64,000 nucleotides of DNA. Origin: Bacillota bacterium. Its GTDB lineage: Bacteria; Bacillota_I; Bacilli_A; RFN20; CAG-288. Where the stretch lies: the NCBI GenBank assembly GCA_023459795.1, contig JAEWSP010000003.1, positions 25,515-89,514 on the forward strand. Reading direction: 5' to 3'. The notes beneath the pieces are model-generated. The model saw nothing but the letters and a program-made list of their open reading frames with translations, made no database searches and was not told the origin of the DNA. Position numbers and translations under genes: made by a program. How positions within the stretch are numbered: position 1 is the first letter of the stretch; each line of letters opens with the position of its first letter. Of the stretch, positions 34,791 through 43,719 are shown piece after piece.

Positions 34791-35640
34791 TTTTGAAATA
34801 TCCTTCCTTTCTGACTACTGATTCGATTTCGTCGTAAGAGAATCCTTTCCGTAGGAGATGCCCGAAGAAAGCTTTCTTGGCTTTCTGGGAATCAGCGGAT
34901 TCTCTTCCGGCTAATGAATTATAGCATTGCCGGGCTTCCTTCTTCAGTTCTTTTGCCTGCTCTTCCTTTTCTTTTCCGCGTTCTTCTTCCGTCTTCATGG
35001 CCTGCACCTTGGAAATAGCGGAAAGGATTTCCTCGGAGGAGAAACCGCGCCTTAGGAAGAAGGCGTATTCCTTTTCCTTCCGTTTTCTTTCCGGAAGGGA
35101 AAGAAGCTTTCCTTCCATCTCCTTCACAAAGCCCGGAAGAAAAGGACTGTTCTCTTTAAGCTTTTCCTGGACGGAAGGAAGAAGGAGAACCTTCTTATCG
35201 GTTTTCTTTTCCAGGAGTGCCTTGCGGAGATAATTCTCTCCGTAGCAGGAACCTAAAGCCGACTCCAGGTAATCCGAAGCAAAGGATTCGTCGGACAGGA
35301 TTCCGGAGGCTATGTAAGGAGCCAGAAGCTCCTTCCTCCTCTTCTCGTCCGTATGAAACTTCATTGCAAGCCTGTCCTCGACTCCCTGCAAAGTGTATCT
35401 GCCCCTGGAGAGAAGAGTATGGAGATAATCTTCTTCTTTCTTCCCCTGGCTTTTCCTGGCAAGGGAGGCAAGCTCCTCCGGGGAAAGCTCCTTTCCCGGA
35501 TAGAGGTAATCGGAAAGGAAGGCGTCCTCGGAGAGAGTCAGCTTCTTCCCGCCCTCCATAACCAGCTTTACGTACTTCTTCCCGGGTTCGACATTCAGAA
35601 TCCTGAGGCTAGTCTTCCTTCCGCTTTTCTTCCGTTCCAT
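34768..35640 (-). CDS. recX: RecX-family regulator
   Basis: Modulator of RecA filaments. The 290-residue protein has the family's repeated three-helix units: YLHTLLSRGRYTLQGVEDRL, then ESFASDYLES, and KKAFFGHLLRKGFSYDEIESVV at the end. An N-terminal beta region (RILNVEPGKKYVKLVMEGG) fits Bacillus RecX, as does the greater length compared with E. coli RecX. ATG 35640 is chosen because AGAAGGAACAG precedes it and the upstream extension is a run of Arg from an overlapping gene. It overlaps the membrane-protein gene by 32 bases and lies far from recA. Confidence 0.9.
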   Translation of the reverse strand: MERKKSGRKTSLRILNVEPGKKYVKLVMEGGKKLTLSEDAFLSDYLYPGKELSPEELASLARKSQGKKEEDYLHTLLSRGRYTLQGVEDRLAMKFHTDEKRRKELLAPYIASGILSDESFASDYLESALGSCYGENYLRKALLEKKTDKKVLLLPSVQEKLKENSPFLPGFVKEMEGKLLSLPERKRKEKEYAFFLRRGFSSEEILSAISKVQAMKTEEERGKEKEEQAKELKKEARQCYNSLAGRESADSQKAKKAFFGHLLRKGFSYDEIESVVRKEGYFKNDQGFNA

Positions 35641-37381
35641 TCTGTTCCTTCTCTTTCTTCCTGCGGACTTCCGTAGTCTCGCTTGTCGTCTTCGTCTTCT
35701 GCTCCTCGACTTCCGGGGCATCGATGATAAGGCCCTTTTTGGGGTCGAAGTGGATAGCCGTTCCTTCCGGTTCCAGCTTCTGCAGCTTCTTCTCGTCCCG
35801 CATCAGCTTCTTCCCGGCCTCGATCTTCTCCTTCTCTTCCTGCTTTGCTTTCCGGTTGGCTCTTCTGATAACCAGTCTTTTCACTCTTCTCTTTTCGTCC
35901 TGTTCGCTGTTTAGCAGCGCTTCTTCGGCAGCTTTCTTGATCTCCTCTTCGCTTCGCTTCTTTTCGCTGAGCTTTGTCGTCTCTTTCAGGACGTTGGCAA
36001 GAAGGACCTTTTGCTCGAACCCGGAGATATCTCCGTCCGACTTGTCCGGCTTCTCTTTCAGATTCCCTTGGATGTTCTTCGAAAGGCTCTTGAAGGAGAG
36101 GCTTACATCCTCCTCGGAAAGAAGATTTCCGGTAGGATGAGGTCCTTTCTGGACTTCCGAGTCCAGGACACGGACAAAGCTTCTGGTATTGTCGTCTACC
36201 CGGGCCGACTTCTGGACGGAGGCAAGCTCAAGATTCGTCATCGTTTCATCCAGATCCATCACTTCTCCGTTATCCTTCTTCTTGTTTCCTCTAAAGACCA
36301 GGAAGCAGACAGCACCGATAGCGAAGGTGAAGTAGAAGGTAAGGAAACGCCAGACGATATTGGCAGAGGAGGTAAGGAGGTTAGCGGCATCCAGGCATCC
36401 TGCTTCTCCGCAGAAGGAAAGGACGCCCTGGGCATTGAGAAGATAGGAGAAGATACTCTGGAACGCTACTTCCGGAGCACCGGCAGAAAGGTAAATTGCA
36501 ATAAGGCTAAGGAAGTTGGAACCACAGAATAGGCTCCAATAATTCGGCATTACACCGATAAATTCCTTAGGAGAAAGAGCCCATATAACGATGAAAGGAA
36601 TGGAGTTCTTCAGCACCTGCTTCAGGATCTGGGAGAAGAAGGAGATAAGGCAGGTCCAGGGGTGCTTCAGCATACGGCGCATTTCGATATGGTAGGTGGC
36701 GATCTTGACGGCCCACTTCTTCCTAGCCTCTTCCGGATTGTGTACCAGGTGCAGCTTGCTCATCACCCTTATTCCGGTCGTCAGCAGGAACTTATGCAGC
36801 CAGTCGCTGTATCCGATCAGGCAGAAGATAGCAAACATGAAGATGTTGATGGCAAGACCGATGATGCAGAAGAAGACAACCGGCATCCCGTTGAAAAGCT
36901 GCAGCGGGATGGAGACGATATACTTGTATCCGAGGATGAAGGTGACAAGGGAATAGAAGGCAAGGACTCCCTGGTAGTTCAGGAAATTCATCGTAACGAT
37001 ACTGGCGGAATGGGCGCTATCGATTCCCTGCTTGGAGAAGGTAGTGGCTTCGACGACATTAGAGGCAACCTTGTTGTAGACGCCGATGAAGGAACCGATC
37101 GTTGCGACAAGGACTCCTTGATGGTACTGGTACCGGTGGTCGAAGATCCTGGCAAAGAGGGTCAGAGCAATCCCGTCTATCAGGTTCAGTCCGAGAGCGG
37201 CAAGGATGCAGACCAGGAAAGGAAACAGACGGATCTTTCCTATCGTCTGCATAGTCGTCTTCGGGTCCGTGGAGGAGTGGAAGACATACCAGATGGCAAG
37301 AGCGGTAAGGGCGCCGAAAAAGACCAACTCAAAAACCTTTTTGAAGATTTTCCAGGGATTCTTTTTCGCCGCCTTTGCCAT
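35609..37381 (-). CDS. LPG-synthase-TM/UPF0104-like membrane protein with long cytoplasmic tail
   Basis: A 590-residue protein. Residues 1 to about 370 contain some eight helices and fit the lysylphosphatidylglycerol synthase transmembrane (YbhN/UPF0104) superfamily: the order of helices, TIGSFIGVYNKVASNVVEAT, the NFLNYQG segment and the SAGAPEVAFQ segment near residue 300. The catalytic domain of MprF is absent, so it is more like a lipid flippase module than an aminoacyl transferase. The last 220 residues are highly charged, Lys/Glu-rich and probably disordered or coiled. It starts on the base next to the gltX stop and overlaps recX. Confidence 0.65.
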   Translation of the reverse strand: MAKAAKKNPWKIFKKVFELVFFGALTALAIWYVFHSSTDPKTTMQTIGKIRLFPFLVCILAALGLNLIDGIALTLFARIFDHRYQYHQGVLVATIGSFIGVYNKVASNVVEATTFSKQGIDSAHSASIVTMNFLNYQGVLAFYSLVTFILGYKYIVSIPLQLFNGMPVVFFCIIGLAINIFMFAIFCLIGYSDWLHKFLLTTGIRVMSKLHLVHNPEEARKKWAVKIATYHIEMRRMLKHPWTCLISFFSQILKQVLKNSIPFIVIWALSPKEFIGVMPNYWSLFCGSNFLSLIAIYLSAGAPEVAFQSIFSYLLNAQGVLSFCGEAGCLDAANLLTSSANIVWRFLTFYFTFAIGAVCFLVFRGNKKKDNGEVMDLDETMTNLELASVQKSARVDDNTRSFVRVLDSEVQKGPHPTGNLLSEEDVSLSFKSLSKNIQGNLKEKPDKSDGDISGFEQKVLLANVLKETTKLSEKKRSEEEIKKAAEEALLNSEQDEKRRVKRLVIRRANRKAKQEEKEKIEAGKKLMRDEKKLQKLEPEGTAIHFDPKKGLIIDAPEVEEQKTKTTSETTEVRRKKEKEQNGTEEKRKED

Positions 37382-39058
37382 TTACTTGCTGATCTTCTTT
37401 AAAGCTAAGGAGATTCTTCTTCCGACTTCTTCCTTGCCCAAAATGACAAGGACATCATAGATCTTCGGAGACTGCGCACTGCAGCAGACAGCAATACGGA
37501 TCAAGGAGATAGCATCCGCATACCAGCCCTTGAAGGCAGTTGGATTCTTCTTGTATTCCTTGCGGTCAGCAGAGAAGCCGTATTTGGTTCCAAGCTCCTT
37601 CGTGGCTGCAAACCAGGTATCCTCGTCCTTGCCAAGATCCAGAGTCGAGGTAAAAGCCGAAAGGAAGGAAGCAATCGTATCGGCATCGATGTTCGGATTG
37701 AACGGAAGCGGAGCCTTAGAAAGCATGGCTTCATAGTCTTCCTTGTAGAAGAAGGCGATATGCGGAACGATGTCGCTGAACTTGGTATAGTCCTTCCTGG
37801 GGCGTTCGATCGGACGTTCGATGTCCATGATCTTCTCGAACTTCTCCCGGTCGGACTGGATATATCCTAAAAGCTTCGGATCGTATTCCTTGGCCCATTC
37901 CTCGGCCTGGAGAGTGATCTCCTTCTTGTCGAGATGGGAAAGGTATTCCTTGCAGATATTCTCAAGCTTCGGAACATCGAAGAGGGCACCGTCCAAGGAG
38001 AACTTGCCGAAAGACAAAGCGAAATCGGAGACCGGAGCCTTCGGATTTTCCATCATCCAAGCCTCGAAGTTCGAGTTGGCGATAGTCATCAGGTATTCGA
38101 TGAATCCGTCCTTCGGATAGCCGGCCTTCAGGAAGTAGCTGACAGCGGCTTCCGGATCCTTGCGCTTGCTGAGCTTGCGCTTGTTGCCGGTGTCCTTGTC
38201 CGTCACCATGATGACCGGAAGATGGGCATATTTCGGAGCTTCCCAGCCCATCGCGGCAAATAGCTCGAGATGGATCGGAAGCGAGGAAATCCACTCCTCT
38301 CCACGGGTAACGACAGTCGTATGCATGAAATGGTCATCGCAGAGATGGGCAAAATGATAAGTCGGAAGTCCGTCTCCCTTCAGGATGACGATATCCTGGT
38401 CGTTCTCGACCAGGTCCATATCTCCGCGGATCATGTCGTGGGCCTTGAAATGCTTGGTGTGATCGCCCTCCGACTTGAAGCGGATGACGTAAGGCTTTCC
38501 TTCCCGGATATACTGGATGGCTTCCTCGATCGGAAGATTCCGGTACTTGGCATATTCTCCGTAGTATCCGGGGACAACCTTGTTGGCTTCCTGGACAAGG
38601 CGGAGCTGATCCAGCTCTTCCTTCGTGCAGAAATCCGGATAGGCTCTTCCCTTCTTCATCATCTCCTTGATGACAACGCGGTAGATGTCTCTCCGCTTGG
38701 ACTGGACATAAGGACCATAGATCCCTTCTTCCCCGTCTCCGTTGTAGCCTTCGTCGGCGACAATGCCGAACTTGGAAAGCTGGTAGACAAGATCCTTGCC
38801 GGTACCTTCGACCTCTCTCTTCTGGTCGGTATCCTCGAGACGGAAGAAATAAACGCCCTTGGACTGCTTGGCAATCTTCCAGGCGACCATAGCTGTGAAA
38901 AGGGATCCCGTATGGAGGAATCCGGTCGGAGAAGGAGCAAAGCGGGTCACTTCGGCACCTTCCGGAAGGTCTCTCTTGGGATAACGCTTTTCCAGCTCCT
39001 TGAGGGTAAGTTTCACATCCGGGAAGATCAGCTCAGCCATGTCTTTGTAAGTCGCCAT
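37382..39058 (-). CDS. gltX: Glutamate-tRNA ligase
   Basis: Class I synthetase charging tRNA(Glu). The HIGH-type motif is PSPTGFLHTG near residue 45 and the KMSKS-type loop is KRKLSKRKDP near residue 310. The 558 residues exceed the usual 470-500, mainly through insertions around the connecting peptide and a longer anticodon-binding half. ATG 39058 (MATYKDMAEL) has AGGAAA upstream and is preferred to an earlier in-frame codon. No T-box is seen in the 69-base gap upstream. Confidence 0.95.
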   Translation of the reverse strand: MATYKDMAELIFPDVKLTLKELEKRYPKRDLPEGAEVTRFAPSPTGFLHTGSLFTAMVAWKIAKQSKGVYFFRLEDTDQKREVEGTGKDLVYQLSKFGIVADEGYNGDGEEGIYGPYVQSKRRDIYRVVIKEMMKKGRAYPDFCTKEELDQLRLVQEANKVVPGYYGEYAKYRNLPIEEAIQYIREGKPYVIRFKSEGDHTKHFKAHDMIRGDMDLVENDQDIVILKGDGLPTYHFAHLCDDHFMHTTVVTRGEEWISSLPIHLELFAAMGWEAPKYAHLPVIMVTDKDTGNKRKLSKRKDPEAAVSYFLKAGYPKDGFIEYLMTIANSNFEAWMMENPKAPVSDFALSFGKFSLDGALFDVPKLENICKEYLSHLDKKEITLQAEEWAKEYDPKLLGYIQSDREKFEKIMDIERPIERPRKDYTKFSDIVPHIAFFYKEDYEAMLSKAPLPFNPNIDADTIASFLSAFTSTLDLGKDEDTWFAATKELGTKYGFSADRKEYKKNPTAFKGWYADAISLIRIAVCCSAQSPKIYDVLVILGKEEVGRRISLALKKISK

Positions 39059-39127
39059 ATTTAATTTCCTCCAATGGTATTCTAACCGCAAAGCAGTCTT
39101 TTTACGGGCTTTGTATTCTTTTTTGTT

Positions 39128-40216
39128 TCAGTCGTCGATAGAACGCATATAGAAGCGGCCGTAGACCTGCTTGATATCCGTCATCGTGAAGAAAGCCTTC
39201 GGATCGTATTCGGAGACAATCTTCCTCGCCTTCTTCTCTTCGCTTCTCGAAATGACCATATAGACGATGTAGTTCTTCTGCCCGGTAAAAGCACCTCTCG
39301 ACTCGACGACCGTACAGGAATGCGGGAAGCTTCTAATCAGCAGCAGCGGAAGATCGACATCGCTGGTGAAGATCTGGAGCTCTTCCTTCCGGTTCTTCGT
39401 ATTGATGATATCAACCACTTTTGCCGTAATGAAGAAGTAGACGAGGGTATACAGAGTCTTGGTGATGATATCGTTGGTGTCTCTCGTATTCCATTCCGGA
39501 TGGACGAAATGGCCGATGGAGGAGAAAAGAACGTAGCTCAGGACGATAGCCGTATTTAGGGCCATCGTGTATTTGCCGACAGAGGTCGATTTCCGTTCGC
39601 TGATATAGATGGAGACGATATCTCCTCCGCCTCCGGAAGTACCGATGATCATGGCAAGTCCGGAAGATAGGCCGGTCGTCAGTCCGCCGAAGATCACCCT
39701 GGCAATCGGATCCGTATAGAGGTTGACCGTCATATAGATCCATTTGTCCGGAAGAATGAACTGGAAGAGAGAGACAAATCCGACATTGATAATGGTGAAG
39801 ACCGTGAACTGCTTACTGATCTTGATCCAGGAAAGGATGAAGAGAGGGATGTTGATAACGAAGTAGAGGACAGAGACAAGCATCGTCTGGGTAGCATTCG
39901 GGACGTGCGTGAAGAGGGAGACGAAAGCCAGGATCACCTGGGAAAGGCCGGATGCTCCGCCGGAAATGAACGTCGCCGGGGAAGCGATATCGGCATTCGT
40001 GATAGCCGAAGTACCATACGTCGCAATCTCCTGCTTCTGCCAGTATTCGACGCAGACGGAAGTCGGCTTGATGAAGGCACGGAAGCCGTATGCAAAGACA
40101 AGACCCGAGACTGCCTCGACTAAGAACATGAAGATCCATCTAGACCACTGCCGGACCTTCGGATGGTCTACGAGATAATCCTGTATCTCCGTCTTCTTTT
40201 CATTGATTAATCCCAT
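39128..40216 (-). CDS. YitT-family membrane protein (DUF2179)
   Basis: A 362-residue protein with five or six helices (YitT_membrane) and a C-terminal cytoplasmic ferredoxin-like DUF2179 domain of about 90 residues ending in PKAFFTMTDIKQVYGRFY. Key signs are FISGGASGLSQV, GLTTGLSSGLAMIIGTSGGGGDI (Gly-rich, substrate-path-like) and the tail that follows the RGAFTGQKNYIVYMVI strand. ATG 40216 (MGLINEKK) with AAGG upstream is preferred to a longer frame. Function of the family is not established; a transport role is generally assumed. Confidence 0.88.
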   Translation of the reverse strand: MGLINEKKTEIQDYLVDHPKVRQWSRWIFMFLVEAVSGLVFAYGFRAFIKPTSVCVEYWQKQEIATYGTSAITNADIASPATFISGGASGLSQVILAFVSLFTHVPNATQTMLVSVLYFVINIPLFILSWIKISKQFTVFTIINVGFVSLFQFILPDKWIYMTVNLYTDPIARVIFGGLTTGLSSGLAMIIGTSGGGGDIVSIYISERKSTSVGKYTMALNTAIVLSYVLFSSIGHFVHPEWNTRDTNDIITKTLYTLVYFFITAKVVDIINTKNRKEELQIFTSDVDLPLLLIRSFPHSCTVVESRGAFTGQKNYIVYMVISRSEEKKARKIVSEYDPKAFFTMTDIKQVYGRFYMRSIDD

Positions 40217-40332
40217 GGGGCCTTCTATATATATACAAAAGTACGTAAATATTCTACTAAGTTCCTTTCCGTTTGCAATCAAAAGGGAGAAAGAATAAAG
40301 AAATAAGGTATAAGAAACTTCCTGCCACAAAA

Positions 40333-40389
40333 CAAAAAGCCGGCTTCTATCTTGGAGACGGAAATCCCACCTCCTAGATAGAAGCCGGC
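40333..40389 (-). terminator. Terminator of the broken surface-protein gene
   Basis: A 14-bp perfect stem, GCCGGCTTCTATCT at 40339-40352 with AGATAGAAGCCGGC at 40376-40389. On the minus strand it is followed by TTTTTGTTTTG. Confidence 0.9.
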
Positions 40390-40401
40390 AAAGCAGACGA
40401 T

Positions 40402-42646
40402 TTAGAGAGAAGTTCTTGCAGTAACGCCAGTAGGATCGGCAAGGAAGGAAGCGGCAGCTCCTTCCCCGTCGACGAAGTAGGTGCAGTTCGTGAAGGTGGT
40501 AGTCCCGTCCTGCCTGGCGATGTGGAAGAGGGTATTGCTCGTAGCAGCGGCAGCAGCCATATGGATGGTGGAATCGCAGTCTTCGAATGTTCCGCCGGTA
40601 GCAAGGGCCATCGGTCCCCAGTTATTGATAGAACCGGTAACCGTGACTTCCGACATCGACATTCTTCATCTTGCCATTGTTCTGGAAAGCAACGGTTCCG
40701 AATCCGGAAGTTGCCTGTCCGTCGCATTCGAAGCGGACATTCCTCAGTTCGGAAGTTGTTCCCATGATGTTGATCAAGGACTGACCGGACTGGGTGTAGT
40801 TGGAGACGGTATGTCCGCAGCCTTCGAAGATAGCATTGTATTCGCCGGCCATTCTCATAGCCAGGGCATCTCCGCCGAGATCGATATCGGCATCCAGATA
40901 GGCATTCTTGCTGGTATTGGCAGCTCCGCCATCGAAGTAGGCAAGGAAGGAAGCCTTGTCCGAGATCTTGGTCGCATTCTCCGGGATGTCGTAGGTCGGG
41001 GTGATAGCTCCGGCTGCTTCGACAGTGAACTTGACGTCCGCAGCAGCACTTTCTTCTCCGGCAGTGGCAGTGAAGGTAAGAGTGGTCTCACCCTCGGCTA
41101 CAGGGGCGATCGTGAAGGTTCCGTCCTGGTTGTTGGTGGCAGTGACGATTCCGTCCAGGGAGGCAGAAGCAGAATAGGCAACGTCGCCTTTGAAATGCTT
41201 CGTGGAAAGGGTAACGGTGGCATTATCGCCGCCGACCTTCAGTTTCTTCGAGGTTGCTGTATAGGAAACAGCCGGAGCAAAAGCAGCAAAGGCATCCCCG
41301 TCATGTGTCAGAGCCGGCATCTTGCCGTCTTCCAGCTTCCAGTAGGATCCCGAAAGACCGTAATCGGAAGCAACCGAGGCAGCAAAGTCCATCTTGTCGT
41401 GGAGGTTTTTGACATTGGCGGTTCCGCACCATGCCTGGGAAGGATCCGGATTGAAGGGGAGGACATGCTGGCTGGCTTCCGTGGAATCACCAGCGGTATA
41501 GACGTTGTCGATAAGAACCGGTCCGTCCGAACTGATTCCGGCATACGCAGTCGTATCCAGGACCTGGGCATTGGTAGAGAGATTGCGGACGACGGAATTG
41601 CGGATCGTGCCTTTCAGCATTCCGGCAACTATGCCGGAACGGCACCACGTCCAGTCGAAGGAGCCGGAAGTATCGACCGTGGATTCGCCTTCGAAGATGC
41701 AGTCCTCGACGGTTCCCATCATTTCCCGGCAGAGAAGTCCGCCAAAGCCGGCCGTCTGATTCATAGTACCGATGAAATGGGTATTCCGGATAGCGGCATT
41801 GGCCATCACATTCAGAAAGAGACCGCCGTTCGTGCCGTTGTCGGCAGAATTGGCATTGAAGTTCTTGACCGTATATCCTCTTCCGTCGAGGACGCCGTTG
41901 AAGGAAACGTTGTTCTTGGCACCGTCCGTATCCATTCCGCCGAGGTCGATGTTGGCACCGAGGGTGAACTTGTCCGCACCGGAGGTGGACTTCATGACCT
42001 TGGAGACGAAGTCATCCGGAGTCTTGATTTCCGTATACTTGGAATAATCCGCTTCAACCGTAATCATCAGGTTGCAGGTAGTGATTTCCTGCTCTCCGAG
42101 AAGAACCTTCACGGAGATATCGTAGGAACCGGGATTGACGGGAGTGAAGAACTTTTTATAGCTCTGGATATCCGGTCCATAATCGCCGATTCCGTAGTTG
42201 GCATTCGATTGCGGCCAAGTGAAAGTTTAATCATAGATGCTCTTTCCGGATGGGATGTTATCCAGCGTCAGGAAGAGAGGTCTTGCTGCACTTTCTTCCT
42301 TGACGGAAGTGATCTTCGTAGTCGTTTCATCCGGTGACTCGTAGAGAGAAAGAGAAGCGGCAAGGGGAACAACAGCTTCTACCGTAACAGCACAAGGAAC
42401 AATCGTTCCTGCAAAGCCATCGACGGTAACCGAGATAGAAGAAGTTCCAGCGGCCTTGGCAGTAACAACTCCCGACTGGTCGACTTCGGCAATAGCAGGG
42501 TCGGAAGAAGCCCAGGTAGCCGTACCGATTTCGGCATCTTCCGGAGTAACGGAAAGCTGGAGAGTGAAATGCTCACCGGCCTTGAGGGTGTGGCTGGTCT
42601 CGTTAAGAGCAATTGCCGTTGCCTTGACTGGATCCTTGCTCTTCCC
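40402..42646 (-). pseudogene. Broken BIG2-domain surface protein gene
   Basis: One coding sequence in three pieces. From about 42640 it reads a bacterial Ig-like (BIG2) domain (TATWASSDPAIAEVD, GVVTAKAAGTSSISV). An in-frame TAA at 42227-42229 interrupts it (GKSIYD, stop, TFTWPQSN, same frame on both sides). It continues as a repetitive beta-rich protein with paired LGANIDLGG/LDADIDLGG units and GLAG-like right-handed-helix features. Near 40647-40662 the frame shifts, and the rest (VTVTGSINNWG) is read in another frame to the stop at 40402. Removing 7 bases (GATGTCG) there would restore the frame. The 5' end, with start and signal peptide, is missing where it meets the GH16 gene. It was probably a secreted adhesin or wall protein. 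Confidence 0.75.
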
Positions 42647-43624
42647 TTATCGCTTATTCTTTGCTCCTGTGAGATTTCCTTCTCCTGGCCGAATAGGGAA
42701 TCTTCTTCCTCGTCAAGCATAAGCAGTACCGGAAAGTCGGACAAGGAAGAGGATTCCTCCTCTTCCCTGTCCTCCGATAAGGGTTCTTCTTCCACCTCTT
42801 CAAAAGACCCGCTATCTTCCTCTACTTCCTCTTCCAAGACCGATTCCTCCTCTTCTATCGACGCACCGGATGGATACCATCTGACCTGGTCCGACGAGTT
42901 CAGCCAATCTACTCTTAATTCGGCAAACTGGACCTGCGAGAACGGGGACGGATCCCAGTACGGGATCTCCGGATGGGGAAACAACGAGAAGGAATACTAC
43001 CGGAGCCAGAATGCCTCCGTCCAGAACGGAAACATCGTTCTTACCGCCAAGAGAGAGACATACGGAGGATATCCGTACACTTCCGCAAGGCTTAAGACCC
43101 AGAGCAAGGTAACGGCTACGAAAGGCCGAATCGAGGCCAGGATTTCTCTTCCCCAGGGGACGGGATTATGGCCTGCCTTCTGGATGCTCCCGCAGTCCAA
43201 CTACGAGAACCAGGGGTGGCCCCATAGCGGAGAGATCGATATCATGGAGGCCAAGGGCAGACTCAACAACTGCACCAGTGCCGCCCTCCACTACAGCAAT
43301 GATACGAACCAGCACGCCTACCAGACAGGAAGCAACGTCTATCAGGACGATACGACAATCGATGACTACCATACATACGGAGTCGAGTGGACGTATTCCA
43401 AGATGGTCTTCTTCTGCGACAGCAACCAGTTCTTCACCGTCAATAGATCCACCTGGCATTCCCTTGCCTACAGCAACGGATCTAGCGGCCCCTTCGATCA
43501 GCCTTTCTATGTCATCCTGAATCTGGCTGTCGGCGGACAGTTCGACAACAACCAGGAACCGGATTCCTCCTTCCAGAGTGCCGTGATGAAAGTCGATTAC
43601 GTTAGGATCTACTCCCAGGACTAA
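42569..43624 (+). CDS. GH16 beta-glucanase lipoprotein, 5' end uncertain
   Basis: A secreted glycoside hydrolase of family 16 (endo-beta-1,3- or 1,3-1,4-glucanase type). The catalytic motif GEIDIMEAKG and the flanking GLWPAFWMLP and YHTYGVEWT are clear, and the C-terminus KVDYVRIYSQD is intact. The first part holds a hydrophobic stretch with a lipobox (LILCSC) and a Ser/Asp/Lys-rich linker of about 65 residues. The start is doubtful: the frame runs back to ATG 42569 through DNA that is antisense to the BIG2 domain, and a GTG at 42590 is also possible. No ATG, GTG or TTG lies at the natural place just before the signal helix, so the native start seems to be lost. Confidence 0.8.
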   Translation: MLTGLEGVAGLVKSNCRCLDWILALPLSLILCSCEISFSWPNRESSSSSSISSTGKSDKEEDSSSSLSSDKGSSSTSSKDPLSSSTSSSKTDSSSSIDAPDGYHLTWSDEFSQSTLNSANWTCENGDGSQYGISGWGNNEKEYYRSQNASVQNGNIVLTAKRETYGGYPYTSARLKTQSKVTATKGRIEARISLPQGTGLWPAFWMLPQSNYENQGWPHSGEIDIMEAKGRLNNCTSAALHYSNDTNQHAYQTGSNVYQDDTTIDDYHTYGVEWTYSKMVFFCDSNQFFTVNRSTWHSLAYSNGSSGPFDQPFYVILNLAVGGQFDNNQEPDSSFQSAVMKVDYVRIYSQD

Positions 43625-43630
43625 AAGAAC

Positions 43631-43657
43631 GCGGTCTCGTAAAAGAGACCGCTTTTC
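43631..43657 (+). terminator. Terminator of the GH16 gene
   Basis: GCGGTCTC at 43631-43638 and GAGACCGC at 43645-43652 form an 8-bp stem followed by TTTTC. Confidence 0.9.
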
Positions 43658-43665
43658 TTACTTTC

Positions 43666-43695
43666 TTGCAGGAGTGCTGTTCCTCCTCCTATAAT
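43666..43695 (+). promoter_or_regulatory. Promoter of galK-galT
   Basis: TTGCAG at 43666-43671 and TATAAT at 43690-43695 are separated by 18 bases. The ATG of galK follows 24 bases later with AGGAAGA as Shine-Dalgarno. Confidence 0.7.
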
Positions 43696-43719
43696 AAAAG
43701 CCTAGGAAGAATAAACAGC

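Noticed and set aside
40481..42337. A 618-codon plus-strand frame across the broken surface-protein gene
   Set aside because: Its translation is low-complexity (Gly/Ile/Arg/Ser) without domains, while the minus strand shows a BIG2 domain and repeated beta units and ends at a proper terminator. The interruptions on the minus strand are better explained as mutations.
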